DNA from: Candidatus Heimdallarchaeota archaeon LC_2
Lineage (GTDB): Archaea > Asgardarchaeota > Heimdallarchaeia > Heimdallarchaeales > Kariarchaeaceae
Length of the DNA stretch: 43,751 nucleotides
NCBI GenBank assembly: GCA_001940725.1
Contig: MDVR01000053.1
Location: forward strand, 1 to 43,751
Direction of reading: 5' to 3'
Positions 32,745 through 41,935 of the stretch are shown here, piece by piece. Both the position numbers and the translations under genes were made by a program. Within the stretch, counting starts at the first letter, position 1. Every line of letters starts with the position of its first letter. Below the pieces are notes generated by a model. That model saw nothing but the letters and a program-made list of their open reading frames with translations, did not search any database and had not been told where the DNA came from.

Positions 32745-35501
32745 TTGTCCATCCGCCTTCCAAATCAGTATACGGTATTGTTGTACAAGTTCAATAAAAC
32801 CAAAAATATGGCAAATTTAATTGTATTCAAGTATACAAAGAATTCATCAAAGGAAGCAGCTATACACAAAGGAAGGATTAGTTTCACATATGACAAAAGA
32901 AAGCTTAGACCCTTTCGATATGAACAACGTTCTGGACATAGTTATAGATTTAGAAGTGAAAAAGTCATAATGAAAATTCTTCAAGATGCAACAATGATTA
33001 TCATGACACCTAATGATAAACCAGAAAATATCCCAGAATATTTGGAATTTTTCGAAAGTAAAAAAATGTTGCGTCCAAAAATAATGGACCTTTGTATAAG
33101 ATGTCTACAAGAGTATAGTCAGATGTCTCAATTAAATAAAAACAATAAATTTCAATTATACAAAAAATCTATTTGCAGACCCTGTGCTGTAGATGAATTG
33201 CAGGAAGAATATACCAGAAGGGGTATTTCACTAACTTCGAGTTCAAAGAAATTTTATCAAGAACAATTAAACAAATACAAATCTTTGGATAAAGTTATTG
33301 AAAATTTGTGGGACCCACAAACTTCAAATCAAGATAGATCCACATCGTTATTTGACGTAGTCCCGGCGGATACTAAATCTAGAAATATTGAATTTTGGAA
33401 ATTCATAAAATCAAAAAAGATGGAAAAATTATTCGATAAGGAAATTGTTCAACATTGGAAGAAATTAGGAATTAATGAATTTCTTCCGGTTCAGCAAATG
33501 GCAATCAGTAATGGTTTGCTTGAGCTCAATGATTTGCTTGTGGTCGCAGGTACTTCTTCAGGAAAAACCTTCGTGGGTGAAATCGCAGGAATTCATAATT
33601 GGAAATCGAGGGGAAAGAAATTTGTTTTCACAACACCATTAGTAGCATTATCTAATCAAAAATATGAAAGTTTCAAATCCCGATATCGAAAGTTAGGAGC
33701 TAGGGTGGCTCTAAGGGTTGGTAAAAGTAAGATTGATGTGGGTGATGAAGAAAAAATCTTTCCTGATGGTAATTTCGCAAAATCAGACATTATAGTAGCG
33801 ACTTATGAAGCCCTGGATTGGATATTCAGAAGCGGTCAATGGAAAAATATCGGTGAAATCGGTACTTTTGTTGTGGATGAAGTCCAATTATTAAGTGATC
33901 CTGAAAGAGGTATACTACTTGATGGGATTCTCGCTCGTGTAAAAACATTATTTCCCAAATGCCAAATAATTTGTCTTTCTGCAACCATTGGAAACCCACA
34001 AATTCTAGCGAATGAACTTGGTTTAGATCTTGTAAATTATATGAAGAGGCCAATTGCTTTAGAAAGGCATTTAATAATCGCCAAAGATAAGGAAGAAAGA
34101 GAGAAATTAATATCAGATTTAGTAAAAGAAGAAGCTAAGATAGTTTCAAAGAGCAATTATAAAGGGCAGTCACTTATATTTACAAGTTCCAGAAGAAGAG
34201 TACAAGAATTGGCTTCTGTTTTAAAATCAGAAGGAAGAAAATCAGCATATTATCATGCAGGAATGACTTATTCTAACAGAAGAAAAATTGAAAGTAAATT
34301 TGAAAAAGGGGAAATTGAAGTATTAACTACTACAGCAGCATTAGGTGCAGGAGCTGATTTTCCAGTTTCCCAAGTCATCTTTGAACTACCAGCAATGGGT
34401 GCAAGATGGATAACCAATGCAGAATTTCATCAAATGTCGGGTAGAGCAGGCAGGTTGGGATATCATGATCTTGGTAAAGCAGTTATGTTTGTTATACCAG
34501 GGGAAAAAATATATTCAGCGCAACAAAAGTCTAGTGATCAAGTAGCATTTGAAATATTGACTGGAGAGATTGAGGATATCGAAGGGGACGTCGATAGTGA
34601 AGATGAAATGGAACAAATACTAGCTTACGTCTCATCATCTTACCCGTTAAGAATAGATGCAATTGCATCCTATCACAAAAAATTATTTTACAATACAAAT
34701 TCGCTGAGCTCTTTAATAAAAGTAATGAATTCTAAGGGATTAATAACCATCAAGGATAATCTATGGTATATCACACCACTTGGCAGAGCTATAAGCTCAA
34801 GTTTCCTAAAACCTTTATTTGGGTATGATATTGCTAAGAAGACCACAAAAATGCCTGTTATAGATGTAGCACTGGAGATAGCACCGAATAATTCTATTTT
34901 ATTGACCTCTCAGATGCACTCGCAGATTGAAAGAGCTATGAAAACTAACCTTAGTAGAAATTTCTTGAGTGATGGAGTATTAGATTTTATTGTCGGAACC
35001 AGTCTCAAATCCAAGAAATTACCTTTAACCCTGATAGAAAAGGTAAAACAATGGAATAGATTATTTTTTAATTGTAGTTGTAAATCAAATCCTTACTGTA
35101 TCCACCCAAAAATGAAATTATCTAAACTGGTTTTAGATTTGAGGTTATCAGGGATGAATCTTTCTCAAATATCCTATCAATTATCTAGAAGTTATGATCT
35201 ATTCATTTTTCCAGGAGACCTCTTAAATTGGTTAGATGAAATAATTCACGCAATACAATCTGTAGCTAGAATAGCTAAAGCTATGAACCAAACCTCAATC
35301 ATTACTGAAAGTAAAAATCTTGCATTAGCGATCCAAAGTGCCAATCCAAATGTAATTGATAAAAATACAAAGCTTGGTTTAAATTGGTCTAATCAAAAAC
35401 AAAAACTAAATCAGAGACCCCTTAAGAGAAAAGTCAGATCAAGAAAAAACACCATCGCAAGAAAACAGGCAAAGAATTCAAAAATTTCACGTAGGAAGTA
35501 A
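32745..35501 (+). CDS. Ski2-like superfamily 2 helicase with N-terminal zinc finger
   Basis: 918 residues from a TTG start. The order is an N-terminal domain with a C-x2-C pair (C117, C120) and a second pair (C144, C147), then the helicase core. The core has a GTSSGKT P-loop (269-275), a DEVQ box (378-381), LSATIGN (motif III), YHAG and TTTAALGAGADFP (motifs IV-V), and QMSGRAGRLG (motif VI). A helical C-terminal part follows, then another Cys cluster (NCSCKSNPYCIHP) and a Lys/Arg-rich tail. DEVQ rather than DEAH/DEIH marks a distinct Ski2-like group. It probably unwinds RNA or DNA; lack of a Hel308 layout argues against simple assignment to that family. Confidence 0.9.
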   Translation: MSIRLPNQYTVLLYKFNKTKNMANLIVFKYTKNSSKEAAIHKGRISFTYDKRKLRPFRYEQRSGHSYRFRSEKVIMKILQDATMIIMTPNDKPENIPEYLEFFESKKMLRPKIMDLCIRCLQEYSQMSQLNKNNKFQLYKKSICRPCAVDELQEEYTRRGISLTSSSKKFYQEQLNKYKSLDKVIENLWDPQTSNQDRSTSLFDVVPADTKSRNIEFWKFIKSKKMEKLFDKEIVQHWKKLGINEFLPVQQMAISNGLLELNDLLVVAGTSSGKTFVGEIAGIHNWKSRGKKFVFTTPLVALSNQKYESFKSRYRKLGARVALRVGKSKIDVGDEEKIFPDGNFAKSDIIVATYEALDWIFRSGQWKNIGEIGTFVVDEVQLLSDPERGILLDGILARVKTLFPKCQIICLSATIGNPQILANELGLDLVNYMKRPIALERHLIIAKDKEEREKLISDLVKEEAKIVSKSNYKGQSLIFTSSRRRVQELASVLKSEGRKSAYYHAGMTYSNRRKIESKFEKGEIEVLTTTAALGAGADFPVSQVIFELPAMGARWITNAEFHQMSGRAGRLGYHDLGKAVMFVIPGEKIYSAQQKSSDQVAFEILTGEIEDIEGDVDSEDEMEQILAYVSSSYPLRIDAIASYHKKLFYNTNSLSSLIKVMNSKGLITIKDNLWYITPLGRAISSSFLKPLFGYDIAKKTTKMPVIDVALEIAPNNSILLTSQMHSQIERAMKTNLSRNFLSDGVLDFIVGTSLKSKKLPLTLIEKVKQWNRLFFNCSCKSNPYCIHPKMKLSKLVLDLRLSGMNLSQISYQLSRSYDLFIFPGDLLNWLDEIIHAIQSVARIAKAMNQTSIITESKNLALAIQSANPNVIDKNTKLGLNWSNQKQKLNQRPLKRKVRSRKNTIARKQAKNSKISRRK

Positions 35502-35507
35502 ATGAGA

Positions 35508-35515
35508 TTATATAA
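35508..35515 (+). promoter_or_regulatory. TATA box for ABC exporter operon
   Basis: TTATATAA is centred ~28 bp before the GTG at 35540, predicting a leaderless transcript that begins on that GTG. An ATG at 35533 is out of frame and hits a stop after five codons. Confidence 0.5.
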
Positions 35516-35539
35516 GCGATAAGAACTATTGAATGTTAA

Positions 35540-36511
35540 GTGGAAATTAATCGTAACATAGATCGATCACTCAATAAAATCGGTAGATTTTTTCATTTTT
35601 TTAGAATCTTATTTGCAGTAGCAAAAAGGAGTCTAATAGTGGATTTCAGGTATAAATTCCAACTAGTAGTAGAAGCTACATGGACAGCATTAAATGTAGC
35701 TGTATTCGTTTTGTTGGGTGTTGCATGGCAAGAAACAGCAACAACAGATGGAGTTCCTTATTCGATGGTTACATTTTTCATTGTTGCAACTGGATTTTTC
35801 ACTGTTTTTGCTGGAGTCATGGAGACAACAGTTACTGCAATTACCGAGGAGAACCAATTGGGGACAATGGGTTTCTTAGTTACAAATTCTGTTTCTCCAG
35901 TTGCAATAATTATGGGGCGATATTTAGCAGCAACCGTTAGATGGTTCATTATATTAATTACGATTGTTTTTCCACCACTGTTAATTACAGGAGTTGTACC
36001 ATCATCATTACCTTTGCTATGGTCTTCTATCATTGTATTCTTTATTGCATGGATATTTTTCATGGGATTCGGATTGATTTTAACATCTATTGCATTAATT
36101 ATCAAGAAAACAACAACTTTCAATAGAGTAGCTATATATATTGCAAGATTTGCTTCAGGAGCTTTTGTCCCTCTAATTTCTTTTGACAATTCACTTACCA
36201 TTTTTAACAAACCCCTTAGTAATTATATGATATGGTTTCCGCCAGCATTTTGTCTGGAAGTATTGCGGTGGGTATTTACCGTGAAAAATGAAAATCTATT
36301 GAATCCGGAAACTCCATCAACCTCCAAGGATGGGTTAGTTTATAGTGGTTTTAATGATGTATTCGGTACTAACATTACTGATTTAAGTCTTTCAGATCCA
36401 ATGGTAAAACAAATGCTAATTGTGGTATTTGGCTTCCTATTTTTTGCAATTTTTATTGTAACAAGATTGACTACCCTTTCGAGAAAATGGGGAACAATTG
36501 AATTTTATTAG
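35540..36511 (+). CDS. ABC-2-type exporter permease
   Basis: 323 residues from a GTG start. Six membrane helices in the ABC2 pattern, with an amphipathic N-terminus (RSLIVDFRYKFQLVVEATWT) before helix 1 and the polar loop TAITEENQLGTMGFLVTNSV between helices 2 and 3. A larger polar loop precedes the last helix. The permease is followed five bases later by its ATPase, so the two form one exporter of unknown substrate (lipids, drugs or glycans are typical). The TATA box at 35508 supports the start. Confidence 0.85.
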   Translation: MEINRNIDRSLNKIGRFFHFFRILFAVAKRSLIVDFRYKFQLVVEATWTALNVAVFVLLGVAWQETATTDGVPYSMVTFFIVATGFFTVFAGVMETTVTAITEENQLGTMGFLVTNSVSPVAIIMGRYLAATVRWFIILITIVFPPLLITGVVPSSLPLLWSSIIVFFIAWIFFMGFGLILTSIALIIKKTTTFNRVAIYIARFASGAFVPLISFDNSLTIFNKPLSNYMIWFPPAFCLEVLRWVFTVKNENLLNPETPSTSKDGLVYSGFNDVFGTNITDLSLSDPMVKQMLIVVFGFLFFAIFIVTRLTTLSRKWGTIEFY

Positions 36512-36519
36512 GTGATTTG

Positions 36520-37458
36520 ATGTCTCAGAAATATGCTATTGAAGTTGAAAATCTAACGAAAATATTCAAAAGTCCTGGGAATCGAGAGGGAAATACAATA
36601 TTAACAGATATTAGTTTTAAAATCCCTTATGGCGCTTCAGTTGCAGTTACTGGGGAAAATGGATCTGGAAAAACCACTTTGCTAAAAGTTTTAGCAACTT
36701 TGTATTTACCTGATGGAGGTATGAATCGTATATTAGGGTGGGATCTAGTTCGTGATGCTTCGATGATACGAGAAAAAATATCCTTTGTATCCCCAGGATT
36801 AGATTTTCAAAGAAAGCTAACTCTTGAAGAAAATTTAAAATTCTTTGCTAAAGTTCAAAATTCTGAAATAGAAGGTGCACTAAAATTTCTTGAAGCGATG
36901 AAACTCATGTCTAAGATTGATGAAAGGACTGAGACATTTTCTGAGGGTCAAAAAGCTATAACACGTTTAGCAATTGGCTTCATGAAAGATTCTGAAATCT
37001 TATATTTGGATGAAGTAACAACAGGTTTGGATGTTAATAGAAGAGAAGAGGTAATAAATTATATTGAATCTGAATTAACAAGAAAAACAAAAATTATAGT
37101 AGATCATAATTCTTCAGTTATAGATCGATTATGTGATCAAGTTTTAATTTTGAAACGTGGAGGTAGGGTCCATAAAATTATAAATATTAAAGAACTTTTA
37201 GAATCTCTACCATATGCTTATGAAATAACAGCTATTCCCAAACGAACATTGTCAGATCGAGAAATTAAACAGCTTTGGCCTCGTTATGAAAAAACAGGTG
37301 GAATAATTAGATTTTATCCAAAGAGCCGAACTGAGGCACAAGTTATCAATACTAGAATTCTCTCCTCAGGATTCATTTCAAGAGCAGAAACAAGAGCAAT
37401 TGATCTAAATGATTATTCAATGAGAATGGTTGATGATGAAAGTAATCCCTTTGATTAG
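36520..37458 (+). CDS. ABC transporter ATP-binding protein
   Basis: The ATG at 36520 is preferred over the TTG at 36517; an AGGTGAT Shine-Dalgarno-like sequence precedes it. 312 residues with Walker A GENGSGKTT (~45-53), the signature FSEGQKAITRLA (LSGGQ degenerated to FSEGQ), Walker B EILYLDEVTTGLD and the switch His in VDHNSS. The last ~100 residues (after KIINIKELL) form the C-terminal extension common in exporter ATPases. It powers the permease encoded just upstream. Both probably share one transcript with the kinase gene 23 bp downstream. Confidence 0.9.
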   Translation: MSQKYAIEVENLTKIFKSPGNREGNTILTDISFKIPYGASVAVTGENGSGKTTLLKVLATLYLPDGGMNRILGWDLVRDASMIREKISFVSPGLDFQRKLTLEENLKFFAKVQNSEIEGALKFLEAMKLMSKIDERTETFSEGQKAITRLAIGFMKDSEILYLDEVTTGLDVNRREEVINYIESELTRKTKIIVDHNSSVIDRLCDQVLILKRGGRVHKIINIKELLESLPYAYEITAIPKRTLSDREIKQLWPRYEKTGGIIRFYPKSRTEAQVINTRILSSGFISRAETRAIDLNDYSMRMVDDESNPFD

Positions 37459-37481
37459 TCGTAAATTATAATAACGGAGAG

Positions 37482-38327
37482 ATGAGTTTGAGAGCACTTA
37501 TTGTTGGTCATATTTCCTTAGATCGTCGTAAGAACAAGATTCTCTTAGGAGGCCCTCCATTATATCAAATCCCAATTTTAGATATATTTGGTTATGATAT
37601 TGATGTATTAACGTCATTTAACCAGAATTCCCTAAATACAGAAAAATTGTATCCTAAAGTGAATTTCTATAACAAAAAATCCCAGTATACTACAACGTTT
37701 CAATTCTACAAAAATACAAATCAAGAACGGGGGGGTGATGATCGAACATTGCAACTAATAGAAAAGGCCAATGATATTTACCTATCTGATATAGAACAAC
37801 TCCATAATGAATATGAAATCGTGATTGTATCGCCAATTGCTTCAGAATTAAGCCTAGAAGTTATCATCGCATTAACAAAAATTGCTAAATTTTCATTTTT
37901 TGACATTCAAGGATTAGTTAGAAATTTTAAAGAAAATGGGGAACTATATCAAAAATTGAACGAATTAGAATTTAATCAAATATTATGCAATTTTGACGTT
38001 GTTAAATCATCAAAATCAGAAATTTCAGATTTACCTAATGTTCAAAATCCTTACAAATCAATCTTAATTGTCACTGATGGAGGTCAGAAGATCGATATAC
38101 TCTCAAATAATGAGGTAAAATCAACGTCACTTGATACAGTCGAACAAATCAAAGATGATACAGGATCTGGAGACATTTTTTTAAGCACATTTGCTGCGTT
38201 ATATAAGAAAAAAAAATTGTTGGAAGCTATAAAATTTGCTCATGAAATGGCTAAATTAAATTTGAAAATTGTAGGAATACCAAATATTGATACATTAAAA
38301 AATCAAAAGAAATTATTAGGAATTTGA
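37482..38327 (+). CDS. PfkB/ribokinase-family sugar or nucleoside kinase
   Basis: 281 residues. The N-terminus GHISLDRRKNKILLGGPPLYQ matches the substrate-binding GG region. KDDTGSGDIFLSTFAAL is the ATP/catalytic-base motif D-T-x-G-x-G-D of PfkB kinases. The central lid region is short compared with ribokinase. Substrate is not determinable; inositol, nucleoside and sugar kinases share this fold. A GGAGAG sequence directly precedes the ATG. The gene lies 23 bp downstream of the ABC ATPase and is likely in the same operon. Confidence 0.8.
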   Translation: MSLRALIVGHISLDRRKNKILLGGPPLYQIPILDIFGYDIDVLTSFNQNSLNTEKLYPKVNFYNKKSQYTTTFQFYKNTNQERGGDDRTLQLIEKANDIYLSDIEQLHNEYEIVIVSPIASELSLEVIIALTKIAKFSFFDIQGLVRNFKENGELYQKLNELEFNQILCNFDVVKSSKSEISDLPNVQNPYKSILIVTDGGQKIDILSNNEVKSTSLDTVEQIKDDTGSGDIFLSTFAALYKKKKLLEAIKFAHEMAKLNLKIVGIPNIDTLKNQKKLLGI

Positions 38328-38461
38328 TCAGGAAATAATGAAAAAATATTGTTTCAAAATTAACATTTAAAGAATTTAAAATAAAATAAGAAATTGGTGA
38401 TTGTATTTCTGACCCATTAAATGAAAAAATTGATCAGTCAGAAATAAAGAAAGAATCAAAA

Positions 38462-39427
38462 ATGCTTTCAGTTAAGGGTATTTCTAATCACATAGCATTA
38501 AATGCAATTTTAGCTGGAGCAACACAAGTAGCTTCACCTGTTAAACCGGGTAATGTTCACAGATATCATGATTTTAAGTTAACAAAAATGGAACATTATT
38601 TGTCTAGTGCAGTAGCTTTAAACAATCCAATGTTTGAATTAGCAACAAGAGGTGTATTAACTGAAAGAGAGCTAATTGATATTGATGAAGTAGATATGGG
38701 ATGGATTATTGCTGAAGCTGCAAAAGATAATGTTAAATGGCACAATGGAGGAATTACTAATCTTGGAATGTTATTTTTATTTTCCCCAATTGCACTTGCT
38801 GCTGGCTATTTGATTTCTGAAAATGATTCAGATTTTGACGATATTAATCTAAACAAATTACCAACCATAGCGACGAAATTTCTTGAAAACACTACACCAG
38901 AAGACACCGTTAATATATTTTCAATGTTATATCATCTTAAATCAGAGACTTATCCGATGTCCAGATCTATTGGAATTTCTTTACCAGAAAGTATCTCACA
39001 GTTATTAGAAAATGAGATTAATCTATTAGATTTCTATTCTCAATACAAAAAGAAAAATTTACTATTCCAAGAATTATGTAACAATTACAAATTGATTTTT
39101 ACTTATGGATTAAATGCATTCAATGAAGCAATTAATGAAAAGGCATCAATGGTAAATGCGATCACACATACCTATATTACTCTTCTAAGTTTAAATCTAG
39201 ATTCAATAATATTTAGAAAACATGGTAGGGACAAAGCTTTCAAAGTAATGCAACAGGCAAAAAATATTATGGAAAACGGAGGTTTTCTCACATCACGAGG
39301 TCGAATACTGACCTATGAGATGGATAAATCTTTACACAACAAAGTTGAAACAATAAATCCAGGAGTAACTGCAGATTTAACCGCGACTGTTACTTTCATT
39401 TCTACATTAAGTGGGATCAGACCCTAA
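38462..39427 (+). CDS. CitG/MdcB-family triphosphoribosyl-dephospho-CoA synthase-like protein
   Basis: 321 residues. The N-terminal block ASPVKPGNVHRYHDF is the conserved KPGNV-x-R-x-x-D-F motif of CitG-type enzymes. WHNGGITNLGMLFLFSP and GFLTSRGR resemble later conserved segments. The bacterial enzyme makes the prosthetic-group precursor of citrate or malonate lyase. Archaeal homologues occur without those lyases, so the substrate here is unknown. The frame is also open for ~24 codons upstream of the ATG, with a TATA-like TTTAAAATA at 38375 and an out-of-frame GTG at 38397. The stop overlaps that of the TrmB gene. Confidence 0.75.
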   Translation: MLSVKGISNHIALNAILAGATQVASPVKPGNVHRYHDFKLTKMEHYLSSAVALNNPMFELATRGVLTERELIDIDEVDMGWIIAEAAKDNVKWHNGGITNLGMLFLFSPIALAAGYLISENDSDFDDINLNKLPTIATKFLENTTPEDTVNIFSMLYHLKSETYPMSRSIGISLPESISQLLENEINLLDFYSQYKKKNLLFQELCNNYKLIFTYGLNAFNEAINEKASMVNAITHTYITLLSLNLDSIIFRKHGRDKAFKVMQQAKNIMENGGFLTSRGRILTYEMDKSLHNKVETINPGVTADLTATVTFISTLSGIRP

Positions 39428-40296
39428 TCATCAGTGCTTTCATTTGGTATATAATCAGCATATGGTTGAGATTCATCCCATGCTAGCTTGAATAACTTGC
39501 TATACATAATTGCAATATCCTTATCGTGAACATAAAAACCAACATAGTTTTTCTCGCGTTCTAAATACAGTTTATCAAGTTGATCGGAGGTAAGATCTGA
39601 TTTCAATTGTGATTTAATATCATCGTGAATTCCATAATTGATGAATAGTGAAGTTTCATCATCAACCACCATCAAAATGGTACCAAAAGGATTTTCCGCG
39701 ATATTAACGTCACATGGATCAAGTTCTTCGATGATTTCTTTTTCATATATATTATCAATCCCCCTCGGCATTGTCAATAGTTGTAGTTCGAAGCCCTCAA
39801 CTTTATGCTTTTCTTTTATTTTATTAATTAAATTTGAATATTTAAGTTCTACAAGGGTATCAACTGCAAGCATGATTTTATTTTGGGCAGAATCAGCAAG
39901 ATTTAGAAGATAATTATTCAACTCCTTTCTTCCAATTATTGTAAATGTCGATAAGCTGGGTTTTTCATCAACACGTTCTTTTAACTTCTCAAGCTCATTT
40001 TGTGCAACTTCAATTTTTGTGTTGTATTCTACTTTTAAATCATTAAATAATTTAAGTGGATCTTGAGGTTTAAATATTCTAGGACCTCCACGTGTTGGTT
40101 GAACATCCTCTACAATGTTTTTTTCCTTTAATTTATCTAAAATTTGATATACCCTATTAGGTGGAACTTGACTAACTTTCGCAATTTGACTTGCTGTTGT
40201 TCTTCCTAGAGATACTAGAGCGGAATAGGTTTTTGATTCGTATTCAGACCATCCGATATCTTTTAGTTTTTCAACAGCCTCGTCAATAAAACTCAC
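39424..40296 (-). CDS. TrmB-family transcriptional regulator
   Basis: 290 residues. The N-terminal winged helix (GWSEYESKTYSALVSLGRTT, then ASQIAKVSQVPPNRVYQILD) is the TrmB DNA-binding domain. A coiled-coil linker follows (YNTKIEVAQNELEKLKERVD), then an effector domain with phospholipase-D-like strands (KIMLAVDTL; ELQLLTMPRG; FGTILMVVDDETSLFI). TrmB proteins usually sense sugars and control transport or metabolic genes. The closest targets are the ABC/PfkB/CitG genes to its left or TldD to its right, with which it shares a 218-bp divergent intergenic region. Confidence 0.88.
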   Translation of the reverse strand: MSFIDEAVEKLKDIGWSEYESKTYSALVSLGRTTASQIAKVSQVPPNRVYQILDKLKEKNIVEDVQPTRGGPRIFKPQDPLKLFNDLKVEYNTKIEVAQNELEKLKERVDEKPSLSTFTIIGRKELNNYLLNLADSAQNKIMLAVDTLVELKYSNLINKIKEKHKVEGFELQLLTMPRGIDNIYEKEIIEELDPCDVNIAENPFGTILMVVDDETSLFINYGIHDDIKSQLKSDLTSDQLDKLYLEREKNYVGFYVHDKDIAIMYSKLFKLAWDESQPYADYIPNESTDD

Positions 40297-40514
40297 AATA
40301 ATTTGGGATATTAGAGTATTTAAATTGCTTCCGTATCATTGACCACAACAGTGGTAATAAAATATATTATGTAACGATCGAATTTCTGAAAATATTAATC
40401 TCTGAAGTAATTGCATAGATAAATTTTGAGAAACAAATACATTTCAAAACTTTGTAAAAGCCTTAATTGCGATCTCTTAATAAGATTGAAAAATAAAAAT
40501 CACATATACGAGAA

Positions 40515-41924
40515 GTGATTACAATTAATATTCATCCAGAGCCTTTTGATCATTTTCCAATGCTTTCATTATTGCAAGGCAGAAATGTAAATTTTGCGAG
40601 TTCGTTATATGTTTCTAAATTAAAAGTAAAGGCAGGATTGGATCAACATGGGAATTACAGTTTCAATGAGTTTTATGATCGAGGTACTGGATTTCAATTA
40701 AATGTAAATAATGTCTTCGGATTCCATTCATCCAATAGTTTGGATAATGTTGGAGAAGATTTAGCAAATCTAGCTTTGAATTTATCGAAAAAAAATTCAA
40801 AAAATAAAAATAGTGTTATCGATCAATCTCAACTAGAAGAAGGATTAACAAGTAAAAATAAACTTACCATTGACATATCGAAAGAAGGCCATTGGAGTGA
40901 TAATTATAAAGATGAAATAAATTCATTTCTCAAGGATATTGAGGGCTTAATCATAGAACATAAGAACAAAATGAGATTCACACTCGATATAGAAGCTTAT
41001 TTTGTTCAAAAGCGATATCAATCAACAAAGTCTATTGATATTCAACAGGAATATTCCTATTCCTTGCTTTCGGTATATGTCGAATCAAAAAATCATACAT
41101 ATCCAATTAAGAGAAATGAAATCATGGGGGGAATTATTAAAAGTGATTTTGAATGGCAGAAAGTTGAAAATCGAATAGAAAGTATGATATCACAATTAGA
41201 ACAACTTGAAGTTGTTTCAAAACCACCTTCTGGAGAACATAATGTTTTATTATCAGAGGATGCAGTTTATAGTTTAATTCATGAGACTATAGGTCACGGA
41301 TGCGAAGCTGATCAAATCGTTTCGAATAATTCATTTCTAAATAATAAAATGGGTTTCAAAGTTGCAAATTCTAATTTAACAATTGTTGATGATCCACATA
41401 TACGCAATGTAGGCTGGGGAGAATATGATGATGAGGGAATCAAGACTCAAGGAACATTATTAGTAGATGAAGGAATTTTATCTAGCTTTCTCCATGATAC
41501 TAAAACTGCGAAAATCATGAATCAAACAAGTACAGGAAATGCTCGAGCAACATCGTACCTCTCTCCACCAGAACCAAGACAATCTAATATTTATATAGAA
41601 CCAGGTGATTTATCTAACGAAGAATTACTTGAAGAAGTACGAAACGGATTATTAATAGGACCTACATTGGCAGCAAGCACTTCAATTTACACCGGAGAAT
41701 TTTCTATTGAGAGTCAGATTTCCTTTGAGATCAAAAATGGAGAAATTGTTAATATCCTAGGACCAGTAACTATAACCGGCAATGCTTTAGAAAGCTTAAA
41801 TAATATTACGTCGATTGGTAATAATCCCGAAATGATACCAGCGGTTTGTTTAAAAGGTGATAGCTTGGTTTATGTAGGTTCTTTGATGCCTCAAATGGCT
41901 TTAAGCAAAGTAAGGGTGTACTAG
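40515..41924 (+). CDS. tldD: TldD-family zinc metalloprotease
   Basis: 469 residues from a GTG start. The zinc motif HETIGHGCEAD (H256, E257, H260) is complete, and the downstream sequence with GNARATSYLSPPEPRQSNIYI and GPTLAASTSI is the conserved C-terminal barrel of TldD/PmbA. The TldD subunit carries the metal in TldD/TldE heterodimers, which degrade unfolded peptides and mature some modified peptides. The inactive partner follows 11 bp downstream. The first ~150 residues are less conserved. Confidence 0.92.
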   Translation: MITINIHPEPFDHFPMLSLLQGRNVNFASSLYVSKLKVKAGLDQHGNYSFNEFYDRGTGFQLNVNNVFGFHSSNSLDNVGEDLANLALNLSKKNSKNKNSVIDQSQLEEGLTSKNKLTIDISKEGHWSDNYKDEINSFLKDIEGLIIEHKNKMRFTLDIEAYFVQKRYQSTKSIDIQQEYSYSLLSVYVESKNHTYPIKRNEIMGGIIKSDFEWQKVENRIESMISQLEQLEVVSKPPSGEHNVLLSEDAVYSLIHETIGHGCEADQIVSNNSFLNNKMGFKVANSNLTIVDDPHIRNVGWGEYDDEGIKTQGTLLVDEGILSSFLHDTKTAKIMNQTSTGNARATSYLSPPEPRQSNIYIEPGDLSNEELLEEVRNGLLIGPTLAASTSIYTGEFSIESQISFEIKNGEIVNILGPVTITGNALESLNNITSIGNNPEMIPAVCLKGDSLVYVGSLMPQMALSKVRVY

Positions 41925-41935
41925 AAGGAAGATAA

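Noticed and set aside
35758..36210. 150-codon minus-strand frame opposite the ABC permease
   Set aside because: It is a shadow of the permease: it lacks an independent promoter or start context, and the plus-strand frame has clear membrane helices.
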